A stretch of DNA of 64,000 nt from Alphaproteobacteria bacterium HT1-32 (lineage in GTDB: Bacteria; Pseudomonadota; Alphaproteobacteria; Rhodospirillales; HT1-32). The stretch is from NCBI GenBank assembly GCA_009649675.1, contig WJPL01000005.1:37475-101474 (forward strand). The letters run 5' to 3'. A program made the translations under genes and the position numbers. Positions 7,637 through 16,055 of the stretch are shown one piece after another. The notes beneath the pieces are model-generated. The model was not told where the DNA came from. It made no database searches and saw only the letters and a program-made list of their open reading frames with translations. Numbering within the stretch: the stretch's first letter is position 1; each line of letters starts with the position of its first letter.

Positions 7637-9073
7637 ATGATCGAGAAACGCGAATTTTATATTGATGGCAAATGGGTCGCCCCCGCAAAAGCGGCTGACC
7701 TTGAGGTCATTGATCCCTCGACCGAGGAAGCCTGTGCGGTGATTTCTCTGGGTGATCAGGCAGATACGGACAAGGCGGTTGCTGCGGCAAAAGCCGCTTT
7801 CCCGGTCTGGTCAAAGACACCGAAGGCAGAACGCATCGCGCTCGTTGAGAAAATCCTCGAAATCTATATGGCCCGCTCCGATGAGATGGCGGCGGCGATC
7901 AGTCTGGAAATGGGCGCGCCAATCGATATGGCGAAGGCACAGCAGGCCTCTGCCGGGGCCTGGCATATCAAGAATTTCCTCCGCGCAGCCAAGGGGTTCG
8001 AGTTCGAACGGATGCTCGGCAGCCATGCACCGAATGACCGTATTCTCTATGAGCCAGTCGGTGTCTGCGGTCTGATCACGCCATGGAACTGGCCGATGAA
8101 TCAGGTGACACTGAAGGTCACTCCTGCCCTGCTGGCGGGCTGCACCATGGTTCTGAAGCCGTCGGAGATCGCACCCCTGTCTTCGTTGCTGTTCGCTGAT
8201 ATCCTGCATGAGGCGGGTGTGCCGGCGGGCGTGTTCAACATGGTCAATGGCGACGGTGCGGGCGTTGGTACCCAGCTGTCTGTTCATCCCGATGTGGACA
8301 TGATCTCGTTTACCGGGTCAACACGTGCCGGTATTGCCATCTCAAAGAATGCTGCCGAAAGCCTGAAGCGGGTTCATCTGGAACTGGGTGGCAAGGGCGC
8401 GAATATCATCTTTGCTGATGCCGACGAGAAGGCGGTTAAGCGTGGCACCCTGCATTGCTTCAGCAATACAGGTCAGTCCTGTAATGCGCCGACCCGGATG
8501 CTGGTACAGCGTGATATCTATGATAGCGCCGTTACGACAGCGACGGCAGTGGCCGAAGCCTCCACTGTTGGTCCGGCCAGTGAGAGTGGCCGGCATATCG
8601 GCCCGGCAGTGAGCGCTGCCCAGTTCGAGAAAATTCAGGGGCTGATCCAGAAGGGCATCGACGAGGGCGCCCGTCTGGTTGCCGGTGGAACGGGGCGACC
8701 GGAAGGAGTGAACCGGGGATATTTCGTGCGTCCGACCGTGTTTGCGGATGTTTCCAACGATATGACGATTGCCCGGGAAGAGATTTTTGGCCCGGTACTG
8801 TCGATCATTCCGTTCGACACGGAAGATGAAGCGATTGCCATCGCCAACGACACACCCTACGGCCTGACCAACTATGTACAGAGCGAAGATGGCGAGAAGC
8901 GGGCGCGTGTCGCACGTCAGCTGCGATCCGGCATGGTGGAAATGAATGGTCAGTCCCGCGGCGCAGGAAGTCCGTTCGGAGGTATGAAAGCCTCTGGTAA
9001 TGGCCGCGAAGGCGGCGTCTGGGGACTGGAAGACTTTCTTGAAGTCAAAGCTGTCAGCGGCTGGCCAGACTGA
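7637..9073 (+). CDS. NAD(P)-dependent aldehyde dehydrogenase family protein
   Basis: A 478-residue aldehyde dehydrogenase, soluble, oxidising an aldehyde to the acid. Key features are TPWNWPMNQVTLKVTPAL, the NAD-binding FTGSTRAG, the general base Glu at about 249 in LELGGKGAN, the nucleophile Cys at about 282 in NTGQSCNAPTR, and EEIFGPVLSIIPF. An upstream in-frame ATG at 7622 exists, but ATG 7637 with GGAAGGA before it is favoured because EFYIDGKWV is the usual N-terminus. It is divergent from the CitE-like lyase and ends in a long imperfect hairpin at 9084-9120. The substrate is not identifiable by eye. Confidence 0.92.
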   Translation: MIEKREFYIDGKWVAPAKAADLEVIDPSTEEACAVISLGDQADTDKAVAAAKAAFPVWSKTPKAERIALVEKILEIYMARSDEMAAAISLEMGAPIDMAKAQQASAGAWHIKNFLRAAKGFEFERMLGSHAPNDRILYEPVGVCGLITPWNWPMNQVTLKVTPALLAGCTMVLKPSEIAPLSSLLFADILHEAGVPAGVFNMVNGDGAGVGTQLSVHPDVDMISFTGSTRAGIAISKNAAESLKRVHLELGGKGANIIFADADEKAVKRGTLHCFSNTGQSCNAPTRMLVQRDIYDSAVTTATAVAEASTVGPASESGRHIGPAVSAAQFEKIQGLIQKGIDEGARLVAGGTGRPEGVNRGYFVRPTVFADVSNDMTIAREEIFGPVLSIIPFDTEDEAIAIANDTPYGLTNYVQSEDGEKRARVARQLRSGMVEMNGQSRGAGSPFGGMKASGNGREGGVWGLEDFLEVKAVSGWPD

Positions 9074-9447
9074 TGTTTTTACTCTCTCGTTCCCCGTCCG
9101 CGAGGGCGGGGACGGGAGAGGCCTGATTTAGAATATTACATCTGAAATTCCGACTCGATATCCGGCTTCTACGGGTAGAATGGCACCCGCCGGTTGCTGG
9201 CGGGCAATAGCCGCAGACTTTCCGGGTTTCTGATATCTGTTTGTTTTCACGATAATTTTTTAACCGTGAATTCAATATTACAAATATTACATGACCGTTT
9301 TGATAAACGCCGATACTGTTTCTACAGGGGTTGTGTAAGCTAATAATAATAGTCGCCGTCTGTTCCTTATTCCGGTCGCGCAAGACAACCGCAAAGCTAC
9401 CCCTGACTGACGAGGTCGGACGGCGGTTGCCAGAAAAGGAACCGCGT
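9074..9447. other. Intergenic region with hairpins, AT-rich toward uspA
   Basis: This 374-base gap follows the aldehyde dehydrogenase. It holds a long imperfect hairpin (9084-9120) and a second perfect 6-bp stem (CCCGCC at 9186-9191 with GGCGGG at 9199-9204, loop of seven). The stretch from about 9235 to 9350 is clearly AT-rich compared with its surroundings and is the probable promoter zone for the universal stress gene, but I could not fix a convincing -35/-10 pair. No open frame here looks coding. Confidence 0.5.
9084..9120 (+). terminator. Imperfect GC-rich hairpin after aldehyde dehydrogenase
   Basis: CTCTC at the 5' arm pairs with GAGAG at the 3' arm, and CCCCGTCC pairs with GGGCGGGG around a short loop, just after the stop at 9073. 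There is no clear T-run on the plus strand, so intrinsic termination is plausible but unproven. Confidence 0.45.
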
Positions 9448-9879
9448 ATGTCTCAAACATACATCGTTGGCTTCGATGGAACGCCGCAATCGCGGCGTGC
9501 AGTCGAGCATGCCGCTGCTGCGGCAAAGAAGGCGGGGGGCAAGCTCCACCTCGTTTTCGTGATCGAATGGTCGCCCTACAGCTTTCATACAGCACAGGAA
9601 CTGGCGGAACGGCATGGTCGCCGCGAGCAGGAACTCGACCGGGCGAGGGAATCCCTTCAGCCGGTGGTCGATGAGCTCAAGGGGCAGGGTATTGCAACAG
9701 AGTTTGAGGTTCGGCATGGCAATGCGGCTGAACTGCTCTGTGAAATTGCCGTAGCTGCCGGTAACGCCACCATTGTGATTGGCCGCACGGGCGGTTCAGG
9801 ACTGGCACAGCGTCTGCTGGGTGGTCTTGCCATGACCTTGGCGCAGGCGTCGCCGGTACCGATCACCATCGTGCCCTGA
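9448..9879 (+). CDS. Universal stress protein UspA family
   Basis: A 143-residue cytoplasmic single-domain Usp protein. It begins with YIVGFDGTPQSRRAVEHA (first strand and the Asp of the nucleotide site) and ends with VVIGRTGGSGLAQRLLGG...SPVPITIVP, the glycine-rich phosphate loop and last strand. The final loop has GGL where ATP-binding members usually have GS, so ATP binding is uncertain. ATG 9448 has AAAAGGA at good spacing. It stands just upstream of the alanine symporter (52-base gap) and may be co-transcribed with it. Confidence 0.88.
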   Translation: MSQTYIVGFDGTPQSRRAVEHAAAAAKKAGGKLHLVFVIEWSPYSFHTAQELAERHGRREQELDRARESLQPVVDELKGQGIATEFEVRHGNAAELLCEIAVAAGNATIVIGRTGGSGLAQRLLGGLAMTLAQASPVPITIVP

Positions 9880-9930
9880 CCGGCACGTAATCCTATCCAC
9901 ACAGACGTTCTCTTCAGGGGAGAGTTACTG

Positions 9931-11433
9931 ATGTTTAGACGTATTTATCTGGCCATGATGGCCATTGTGGCGACAGTCTCGCCAGCCATGGCGCAGGAAA
10001 GCAGCATTGATCAGATGATCAGCGATGCGGTTGCGCCGATTGTGAATCCGATTGTCAGCACGGTTTTTTATTCTGTGCCTGTCTTCGGTACACAGTTTCC
10101 ATTAATTGTCGGCTGGCTCGTACTGGCTGCTGTTGTATTTACCCTTTACTTCGGCTTCATCCAGTTCCGGGGTTTCAAGCATTCGATCGAGCTGGTCAGG
10201 GGTGACTATCTCGATCCGAAGGATGCTGGTGAAGTTACACCTTTTCAGGCTCTGGCAACGGCGCTTTCGGGAACGGTTGGTCTCGGTAATATCGCCGGGG
10301 TTGGTGTCGCCGTGTATCTTGGTGGTCCGGGTGCGACCTTCTGGATGATTCTTGCCGGTCTGCTCGGCATGGCGTCGAAATTCACCGAATGTATTCTTGG
10401 TGTTCATTATCGTAATGAATACAGCAACGGCACCGTTTCCGGTGGCCCGATGTATTACCTGTCAAAAGGCCTGTCGGAAGACGGCAAGGCGTCGCTGGGT
10501 AAGGTTCTCGCCATTTTCTTCTCGATCTGCTGTATCGGCGGCGCGCTTGGTGGCGGCAACATGTTCCAGGCAAACCAGTCCTACGCTCAGGTTTCCAGCC
10601 TGTTTCCGTTCTTTGAGGGCAAGGGATGGCTGTTCGGTCTGATCATGGCCGGTCTGGTTGGCATTGTGATCATCGGCGGGATCAAATCCATCGCCCGGGT
10701 AACGGAAAAGATCGTTCCCGGCATGGCTGTCCTGTATGTCGGTGCTGCGCTGATCATTATCATCATGAATATCGGTTCAGTTCCGCAGGCGGTTTCGGAC
10801 ATCATCACGGGTGCCTTTGCCCCGACGGCCGTTGCCGGCGGTATTGTCGGTGCCCTGATTCAGGGCTTCAAGCGGGCTGCCTTCTCGAACGAAGCCGGTA
10901 TCGGTTCGGCCTCCATCGCGCATTCCGCGGTGCAGACAAAGCATCCGGTAACGGAAGGTTATGTGGCGTTGCTGGAGCCGTTCATTGATACGGTCGTGAT
11001 CTGCACCATGACCTCGCTGGTCATCGTGATCACCGGCTCATGGGTTCCGGACAGCGGTGTCACCGGCATTGCCCTGACATCTCAGGCTTTTGAATCGAGC
11101 TTCACGGGAGCCGGTTATGTGCTGGCGATTGCCGCGGTTCTGTTCGCCTTTTCGACCATGATTTCCTGGTCCTATTACGGCCTCAAGGCCTGGACCTACA
11201 TGTTCGGTGAAGGAGAGGGCAAGGAGATCGTCTTCAAGATTATCTTCTGCATCTTTGTGGTGATCGGTTCCTCCATGAGCCTGGGTCCGGTCATCGACTT
11301 CTCGGATGCGATGATCTTTGCCATGGCCATTGCCAACATCATCGGCCTCTACATGCTGATGCCGAAGGTGAAGGCTCTGCTGGCGGATTATCACCAGAAG
11401 CTGGCCAGCGGCGAGATCAAAAAGATCAAGTAA
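9931..11433 (+). CDS. AGCS-family sodium:alanine/glycine symporter
   Basis: A 500-residue inner-membrane amino-acid carrier that takes up alanine or glycine with Na+. The family signatures are plain: [46 protein letters not shown] and [15 protein letters not shown], with about ten hydrophobic segments. The N-terminus ([23 protein letters not shown]) looks like a cleavable signal peptide ahead of a periplasmic stretch, an addition seen in some alphaproteobacterial members. Ribosome site GGGGAG precedes ATG 9931. The gene ends in a strong intrinsic terminator at 11484-11513. Confidence 0.93.
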   Translation: MFRRIYLAMMAIVATVSPAMAQESSIDQMISDAVAPIVNPIVSTVFYSVPVFGTQFPLIVGWLVLAAVVFTLYFGFIQFRGFKHSIELVRGDYLDPKDAGEVTPFQALATALSGTVGLGNIAGVGVAVYLGGPGATFWMILAGLLGMASKFTECILGVHYRNEYSNGTVSGGPMYYLSKGLSEDGKASLGKVLAIFFSICCIGGALGGGNMFQANQSYAQVSSLFPFFEGKGWLFGLIMAGLVGIVIIGGIKSIARVTEKIVPGMAVLYVGAALIIIIMNIGSVPQAVSDIITGAFAPTAVAGGIVGALIQGFKRAAFSNEAGIGSASIAHSAVQTKHPVTEGYVALLEPFIDTVVICTMTSLVIVITGSWVPDSGVTGIALTSQAFESSFTGAGYVLAIAAVLFAFSTMISWSYYGLKAWTYMFGEGEGKEIVFKIIFCIFVVIGSSMSLGPVIDFSDAMIFAMAIANIIGLYMLMPKVKALLADYHQKLASGEIKKIK

Positions 11434-11483
11434 CCGCAGCTGACCAACCGGTCCCGGCAACGGGGCCGGGCTGAGATGGATCA

Positions 11484-11513
11484 GGGGAGCGTCAGTCAGG
11501 CGCTCCCCTTTTT
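11484..11513 (+). terminator. Intrinsic terminator after the alanine symporter
   Basis: Perfect 8-bp stem GGGGAGCG (11484-11491) with CGCTCCCC (11501-11508) followed by five T residues, 50 bases after the symporter stop. A textbook rho-independent terminator. Confidence 0.9.
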
Positions 11514-11528
11514 CCTGTCCGGGTTTTG

Positions 11529-12407
11529 TCAGGCGATATTACGAATGGCGGATTCCTTCAGCAGTTCATCGGTCAGGAAACTTATGAAGCGTTCTCCAGC
11601 GGCGCCGACATTTTTCCGGATGAATGCCACGACCTGATGCGGGGGAAGGAGAGGGAGCCGACTGTCATCCAGGATGATCATATCTTCAGGGACGGCACAG
11701 ACCGGCAGGACAGCAATGCCGAGGCCGGCGCGCAGTCCTTCATGGACGCCGGAGATGCTGTTTGCGGTCAGGTTGATGCGCCAGGCCGTTCCCATTTCAT
11801 CAAGACGTTGAATGGCTGACTGGCGGAAGACGCAACTGCCGGGAAGGCTGACCAGATCAACCGGTGTCTGGCCGTCAGCCGAAATCCGGTTTTTGCCGGC
11901 CCAGACCAGTTTTTCACTGAATAGCGGCCGACCCTTGCCGAGGGATTCGTTGGTCCCGGCAATGATCAGATCCAGCTCACCCCGTTCATAGAGTGGCCCC
12001 AGATCATCGCCCAGCCCGGTCACGACTTCGAGCCGCAGGTTGGGGTAATGGCGCCGCAGCCGGTCCAGAATCCGGCCAAGGCTTAGAGGTGCCAGATAGT
12101 CAGCAAGTCCAACCCGAAGCCGTCCGTTCACATCCGGGTCCCGTAACCGGCTGACCACTTCGTCATTCAGTTCCAGCAGACGACGGGCATAGCCCAGCAG
12201 GATTTCCCCTTCCGCTGTCAGTTCGAACCGGCGGCTGGTCCGGAGGATGAGCCTGACTCCAAGTCTTTCTTCCAGCTTTCGTAACCGCAGACTGATACCG
12301 GATTGCGTCAGGTTGAGACGGTCAGCCGCTGCGGTAAAGCCACCGGCCTCAGCGACCGCGACAAAACTGCGCAAATGGGAGATGTCGATGTCAGTTGGTA
12401 CAATCAT
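11529..12407 (-). CDS. LysR-family transcriptional regulator
   Basis: A 292-residue LysR-type regulator. The N-terminal winged helix-turn-helix reads LRSFVAVAEAGGFTAAADRL, then NLTQSGISLRLRKLEERLG (about residues 10-60), followed by the periplasmic-binding-protein-like effector domain (GRLRVGLADYLAPLSLG, LIIAGTNESLG, ISGVHEGLRAGLGIAVLP). It is divergent from the alcohol dehydrogenase at 12505 with a 97-base AT-rich gap, the normal arrangement for a LysR protein controlling its neighbour. The effector is unknown. Confidence 0.92.
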   Translation of the reverse strand: MIVPTDIDISHLRSFVAVAEAGGFTAAADRLNLTQSGISLRLRKLEERLGVRLILRTSRRFELTAEGEILLGYARRLLELNDEVVSRLRDPDVNGRLRVGLADYLAPLSLGRILDRLRRHYPNLRLEVVTGLGDDLGPLYERGELDLIIAGTNESLGKGRPLFSEKLVWAGKNRISADGQTPVDLVSLPGSCVFRQSAIQRLDEMGTAWRINLTANSISGVHEGLRAGLGIAVLPVCAVPEDMIILDDSRLPLLPPHQVVAFIRKNVGAAGERFISFLTDELLKESAIRNIA

Positions 12408-12504
12408 TTCAGTTTGTCATCACAATAATATCAAAAACTCTCTTCTGTTATAGATAGCCTTGGCGTATCACTCTGTCACCAGCAAATTCTCAATGGAGAT
12501 AAAG

Positions 12505-13509
12505 ATGCGCGCCATAGGTTATGCAAAAAGCCTCACCAGCGATCAGGAAAAGTCGCTCGAAGATATCACCATACCAGAACCTGTTGCTGGCCCCCGTGAC
12601 CTGCTGGTTCGCGTTGCGGCGGTTTCGGTCAACCCGGTTGATGTGAAGGTCCGTATGCGGGCAGAACCGGAACAGGGCCATACAGTGCTTGGTTTCGATG
12701 CGGTTGGTGTGGTCGAGGCTGTTGGCTCTGACGTGACCCTGTTCGGGGTCGGGGATGAAGTCTTCTATGCGGGAGATATCACCCGTCCTGGCAGCTATGC
12801 CGAATTGCAGGCCGTGGATGAACGTATTGTCGGGCGCAAGCCGTCCTCGCTTTCCGTGGCTGAGGCGGCGGCATTGCCGCTTACGGGCATCACTGCCTGG
12901 GAAATCCTGTTTGATTCCTTTCGCCTGAAGGAAGGCGAAGGGGCGGGCAAGGTGTTACTGATCATCGGTGCTGCCGGCGGTGTCGGCTCCATGCTGATGC
13001 AGCTGGCGAAGGCAGTGACGGGATTGACGGTCGTTGCGACCGCGTCCCGGGCAGAGACCACGGACTGGTGCCGAAAGCTTGGGGCGGATCATATCATTGA
13101 TCATTCAAAAGCTCTCAAGCCGCAGCTTGAGGGGCTGGGCCTGACGGTTGATTACGTTGCCGCCCTGACGGCATCCGATCAGCATCTTCCGGCAATTGTG
13201 GACCTCATTCGTCCCCGGGGACAGATTGCGATGATTGATGACCCGGTGGGCCTGGACTTCACGATCATGAAGAAGAAAGCACTGAGCCTGCACTGGGAAC
13301 TCATGTTTACGCGCTCGATGTTTGGTACTGACGACATGATTGCACAGCATGAACTGCTGAACCGGATAGCTGATCTGGTTGATGGCGGGCGCCTGCAGAC
13401 CACGATGACATCGGTGGCCGGGAAAATGGATGCTGCCAATATGAGGCAGGCCCATGCGGCGCAGGAGTCGGGTCGGACAATCGGCAAGACAGTGCTGACC
13501 GCCGTCTGA
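12505..13509 (+). CDS. Zinc-type alcohol dehydrogenase/quinone oxidoreductase-like protein (MDR superfamily)
   Basis: A 334-residue medium-chain dehydrogenase/reductase. Motifs are VNPVDVKVRMR, VLGFDAVGVVEAVGSDV, AALPLTGITAWEILFD and the NADPH-binding loop LIIGAAGGVGSMLMQLAKA, followed by KLGADHIIDHS. No catalytic or structural zinc cysteine cluster is seen, so a quinone/enone reductase role is more likely than a classical alcohol dehydrogenase. ATG 12505 is preceded by GGAG; earlier in-frame starts lack conserved sequence. Probably controlled by the divergent LysR gene. Substrate unknown. Confidence 0.85.
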   Translation: MRAIGYAKSLTSDQEKSLEDITIPEPVAGPRDLLVRVAAVSVNPVDVKVRMRAEPEQGHTVLGFDAVGVVEAVGSDVTLFGVGDEVFYAGDITRPGSYAELQAVDERIVGRKPSSLSVAEAAALPLTGITAWEILFDSFRLKEGEGAGKVLLIIGAAGGVGSMLMQLAKAVTGLTVVATASRAETTDWCRKLGADHIIDHSKALKPQLEGLGLTVDYVAALTASDQHLPAIVDLIRPRGQIAMIDDPVGLDFTIMKKKALSLHWELMFTRSMFGTDDMIAQHELLNRIADLVDGGRLQTTMTSVAGKMDAANMRQAHAAQESGRTIGKTVLTAV

Positions 13510-13608
13510 GCAGGGACCTCCCGGCTGACTGATGATCCTGTCGGCCGGGGGACAAAACAACAGCTCCGGGTTTCAGGTTGCAGCCAATAATATTGTCGCG
13601 TCTGGGGC

Positions 13609-13626
13609 GTACGTGATATCACGTAC
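13609..13626. promoter_or_regulatory. Perfect 18-bp palindrome, probable MarR operator
   Basis: GTACGTGATATCACGTAC is a perfect inverted repeat centred 54 bases before the marR start at 13672. MarR dimers typically bind 16-20 bp palindromes at their own promoters, so autoregulation is the natural reading. Confidence 0.7.
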
Positions 13627-13671
13627 TGCTCCCAGCGGTCATGAGGACTGCTTGATGACCGTCAGATCGGG

Positions 13672-14238
13672 ATGACCTTGGATCCAGATTCAAAACAGAA
13701 ACCGGCAACGAACAGGAAGCCGGCTGCTGGCCGCGCTGCGCAGGCTGAACATCTGGAAGAGGACCGGCTTGCCCATCTGGTGCGCTATGTCGCCCGTGGC
13801 CTGACCCGGTCTCTGCAGATCAGACTGGCGGAACATGACGTACAGTTCGGTAGCTGGGTGTTCCTGCGCATTCTGTGGGAGGATGACGGCCTGACCCAGC
13901 GAGAGCTGGCGGAACGGGCCGGACTGATGCAGTCGACTACCCACACGGCATTGCTGAAGCTTGAGGGGCAGGGATATCTGACCCGGCGTCATCCGGAAGG
14001 TGATCGCAAGAAGCTGCTGGTTTTCCTGACAGAGCAGGGACATGCCGCCCGCGATGTTCTTCAGCCTCTCGCTGAAGAGGTCAATCATGCTTCGGTTGAA
14101 GGCCTGTCAGAGGATGCTGTTCAGCAACTGCGTCAGGCTCTGCTGACCATGGCGCGCAATCTTGATGCGGACGAACAGCGGGCGCTGGAAGACGGGCAGG
14201 GTGTGCCCGCAACCCGTGGGCGCAGCAGCCATATCTGA
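13672..14238 (+). CDS. MarR-family transcriptional regulator
   Basis: A 188-residue MarR-type winged-helix repressor. After a charged N-terminal extension of about 30 residues it has HLVRYVARGLTRSLQIRLAE, QFGSWVFLRILWEDDGLTQ, RELAERAGLMQSTTHTALLK (recognition helix) and the wing GYLTRRHPEGDRKKLLVFLT. A perfect 18-bp palindrome lies 46 bases upstream of the start and is the likely operator. It precedes the TctCBA importer by 339 bases and could respond to an aromatic acid, as many MarR proteins do; that link is inference from proximity. Confidence 0.9.
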   Translation: MTLDPDSKQKPATNRKPAAGRAAQAEHLEEDRLAHLVRYVARGLTRSLQIRLAEHDVQFGSWVFLRILWEDDGLTQRELAERAGLMQSTTHTALLKLEGQGYLTRRHPEGDRKKLLVFLTEQGHAARDVLQPLAEEVNHASVEGLSEDAVQQLRQALLTMARNLDADEQRALEDGQGVPATRGRSSHI

Positions 14239-14577
14239 TCTGCCGGTCTCAGAATATTCCCCCAAACCTGACAGATAAGACGGCCTGCCTGGTTCTGTCG
14301 ACCCCCAATCCATAACGCGGCTTTGAGAACGTCTCCGCATTTTCAGGGCACCTCACTTCTATTGAATTTATTAAAGAGATATCTTTTTATTGAATTCTGA
14401 TCGGCTCTGTGATTTCCTTCGTTCCAATGGGAGAAAAACGGGAAGGCCATCTGGCGGGGTCGATAAGAATAGCCGGATAGCAATAATCCATAATGGTTTG
14501 ACGATGGTTTTATGTTCGGACGGAAAGGTCTGAATGTGGCTGAACAAACATGGATACTGAAAAGAAAGGGGCTTCTG
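14239..14577. other. Promoter region upstream of the tctCBA genes
   Basis: This 339-base gap lies between marR and tctC. It holds a 16-bp palindrome with one mismatched pair (14373-14388) flanked on both sides by ATTGAATT (14361-14368 and 14389-14396). The surroundings are AT-rich from about 14355 to 14410. No coding frame is convincing. Confidence 0.6.
14373..14388. promoter_or_regulatory. Palindrome with AGATATCT core, candidate operator for tctCBA
   Basis: AAAGAGATATCTTTTT is palindromic apart from one pair and sits between two ATTGAATT direct repeats. Its core AGATATCT recurs in the promoter of the Rieske oxygenase/reductase pair (20944-20951) and, with one change, before the TAXI gene (24240-24247). 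The HutC/GntR protein encoded at 17586 is the nearest candidate binder. Confidence 0.5.
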
Positions 14578-15543
14578 ATGACTAAGATAGTAACTCTTTT
14601 AACAATCCTTCTGGGGCTGGCACAGATTGCACCGGCACAGGCTGACTATCCGGAACGGGCAATTACCTTCATCGTGCCATTCTCTGTTGGCGGCGGTAGT
14701 GACCAGACGGCACGGGCACTGATTCCGTTCCTTGAAAAACATCTGGGCAATGGTGCGAAGATTGCGGTGGTCAACAAGCCCGGTGCGGGCGGAAGTGTTG
14801 CCTATGCGGAAATGGCGGGAACCAAGCCTGATGGATATACCATCGGCATGGTCAATCTGCCGGATGCGGTTACTGGTCCGATGCTGAATGCGAATGTGGG
14901 CTACACAACTTCAAGCTTCAATTATATCGGTGGCATCAACAAGGAACCGTCGACCATTACCGTCAAGGCTGACAGTCCGGTGAAAACCCTTGAGGAATTC
15001 ATCACTCTGGCGCGTGCCAAGGCAGGCGGGCTGACTGTCGGCGTGCCGTCTCTCAGCAATGTGCATAGTGTCGGGATGACAGAATTTGCTGCAGAAGCGG
15101 GCCTCGAAGTGAACAAGATTCCGCTCAATGGCGGCGGGCCAACCATGAACGCCCTGCTCGGTGGTCATATTGATTCGGCATCGGTTTCCGTCGGCGCGGC
15201 GATGAAGAAAAAAGACAAGATCCGGGTCATTGCGCAGATGTCTGACGAACGGGCAGAGACGGCCCCGAACGTCCCGACGACCGTTGAACTGGGTTACAAG
15301 ACGACCAGTTACGTCATCCGTTCCTTTGCTGCTCCGTCGGGAACGCCGGCACCGGTGATGGAAAAGCTTCGTGCTGCCTTCCGTCTGGCAATGGATGACC
15401 CGGAGTTTCAGGCAACAGCCAGGAAACAGCGGATCGCTCTGACCTTCGTCCCGGGTGACAAGCTGGTTGAGACTGCTGCTGAACTGGATACGAGGTTGTC
15501 GAAGCTGTGGAAGACAAATCCCTGGATGTCCAAAGGTAACTGA
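14578..15543 (+). CDS. tctC: Tripartite tricarboxylate transporter substrate-binding protein (TctC/Bug family)
   Basis: A 321-residue periplasmic receptor of the Bug family that delivers a carboxylate to TctAB. ATG 14578 has AAAGGGG upstream and starts a signal peptide (MTKIVTLLTILLGLAQIAPAQA) followed by the family opening DYPERAITFIVPFSVGGGSD. Further motifs are VVNKPGAGGSVAYAEMAG, KPDGYTIGMVN and the C-terminal AAPSGTPAPVMEKL. It is the first gene of a tctC-tctB-tctA-gntR run. Bug ligands vary widely (citrate, terephthalate, nicotinate); the phthalate-type genes nearby suggest an aromatic carboxylate here. Confidence 0.92.
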   Translation: MTKIVTLLTILLGLAQIAPAQADYPERAITFIVPFSVGGGSDQTARALIPFLEKHLGNGAKIAVVNKPGAGGSVAYAEMAGTKPDGYTIGMVNLPDAVTGPMLNANVGYTTSSFNYIGGINKEPSTITVKADSPVKTLEEFITLARAKAGGLTVGVPSLSNVHSVGMTEFAAEAGLEVNKIPLNGGGPTMNALLGGHIDSASVSVGAAMKKKDKIRVIAQMSDERAETAPNVPTTVELGYKTTSYVIRSFAAPSGTPAPVMEKLRAAFRLAMDDPEFQATARKQRIALTFVPGDKLVETAAELDTRLSKLWKTNPWMSKGN

Positions 15544-15545
15544 AC

Positions 15546-16055
15546 ATGCAGGTGAATAGCCGGTCCGGCATTCAGGATATCGCGACGGGATCTGTATTCC
15601 TCGCGATCTCCGGCGGGCTGCTGGTTTCCTCCTCATCCCTGCCTGCAGGTGCCGCGATGCTTCCCCGCGCGGCATTATGGGCGCTGTGCCTGTTGTCCGT
15701 TGCGCTCATGATCCGCGGGATCAGGGCGCGATGGGTGGCGGGGACAGCGGATGATGCTGGTGAGGTTCAGCCGTTCATGGAAAACCCCGGTCGTCTGTTG
15801 CTGGGTATTGTCGCAATGGCCCTCTATATCGCCGGGATTGAGATCGTCGGATTTTACATTTCTACGGCTCTCTTTATCCCGGTAACGGCGTTTGTTCTGG
15901 GTGCCCGGAACAAGATGTCAATTTTTATGGCCGGGGCAGGTTTTGTTCTGTTCTGCTATGCCGTGTTCAGCGTTCTGTTTGAGCGGGTTTTGCCGGAGGG
16001 GCTGCTGTTTACCGCTCTCCGGCCGGTTCTGACCGGGGCGGGTGTTCATGTTTGA
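15546..16055 (+). CDS. tctB: Tripartite tricarboxylate transporter small membrane subunit (TctB)
   Basis: A 169-residue inner-membrane protein with four predicted hydrophobic segments (about residues 13-32, 39-55, 80-100 and 115-155), matching the TctB layout of four helices. Sequence conservation in TctB is low, so the call rests mainly on position, two bases after tctC and overlapping tctA by eight bases, and on topology. It forms the membrane complex with TctA. Confidence 0.85.
   Translation: MQVNSRSGIQDIATGSVFLAISGGLLVSSSSLPAGAAMLPRAALWALCLLSVALMIRGIRARWVAGTADDAGEVQPFMENPGRLLLGIVAMALYIAGIEIVGFYISTALFIPVTAFVLGARNKMSIFMAGAGFVLFCYAVFSVLFERVLPEGLLFTALRPVLTGAGVHV

Noticed and set aside
12408..12504. 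LysR operator and promoter in the LysR/alcohol dehydrogenase gap
   Set aside because: The region is AT-rich and suitable, but no clear T-N11-A dyad or -35/-10 pair could be singled out.
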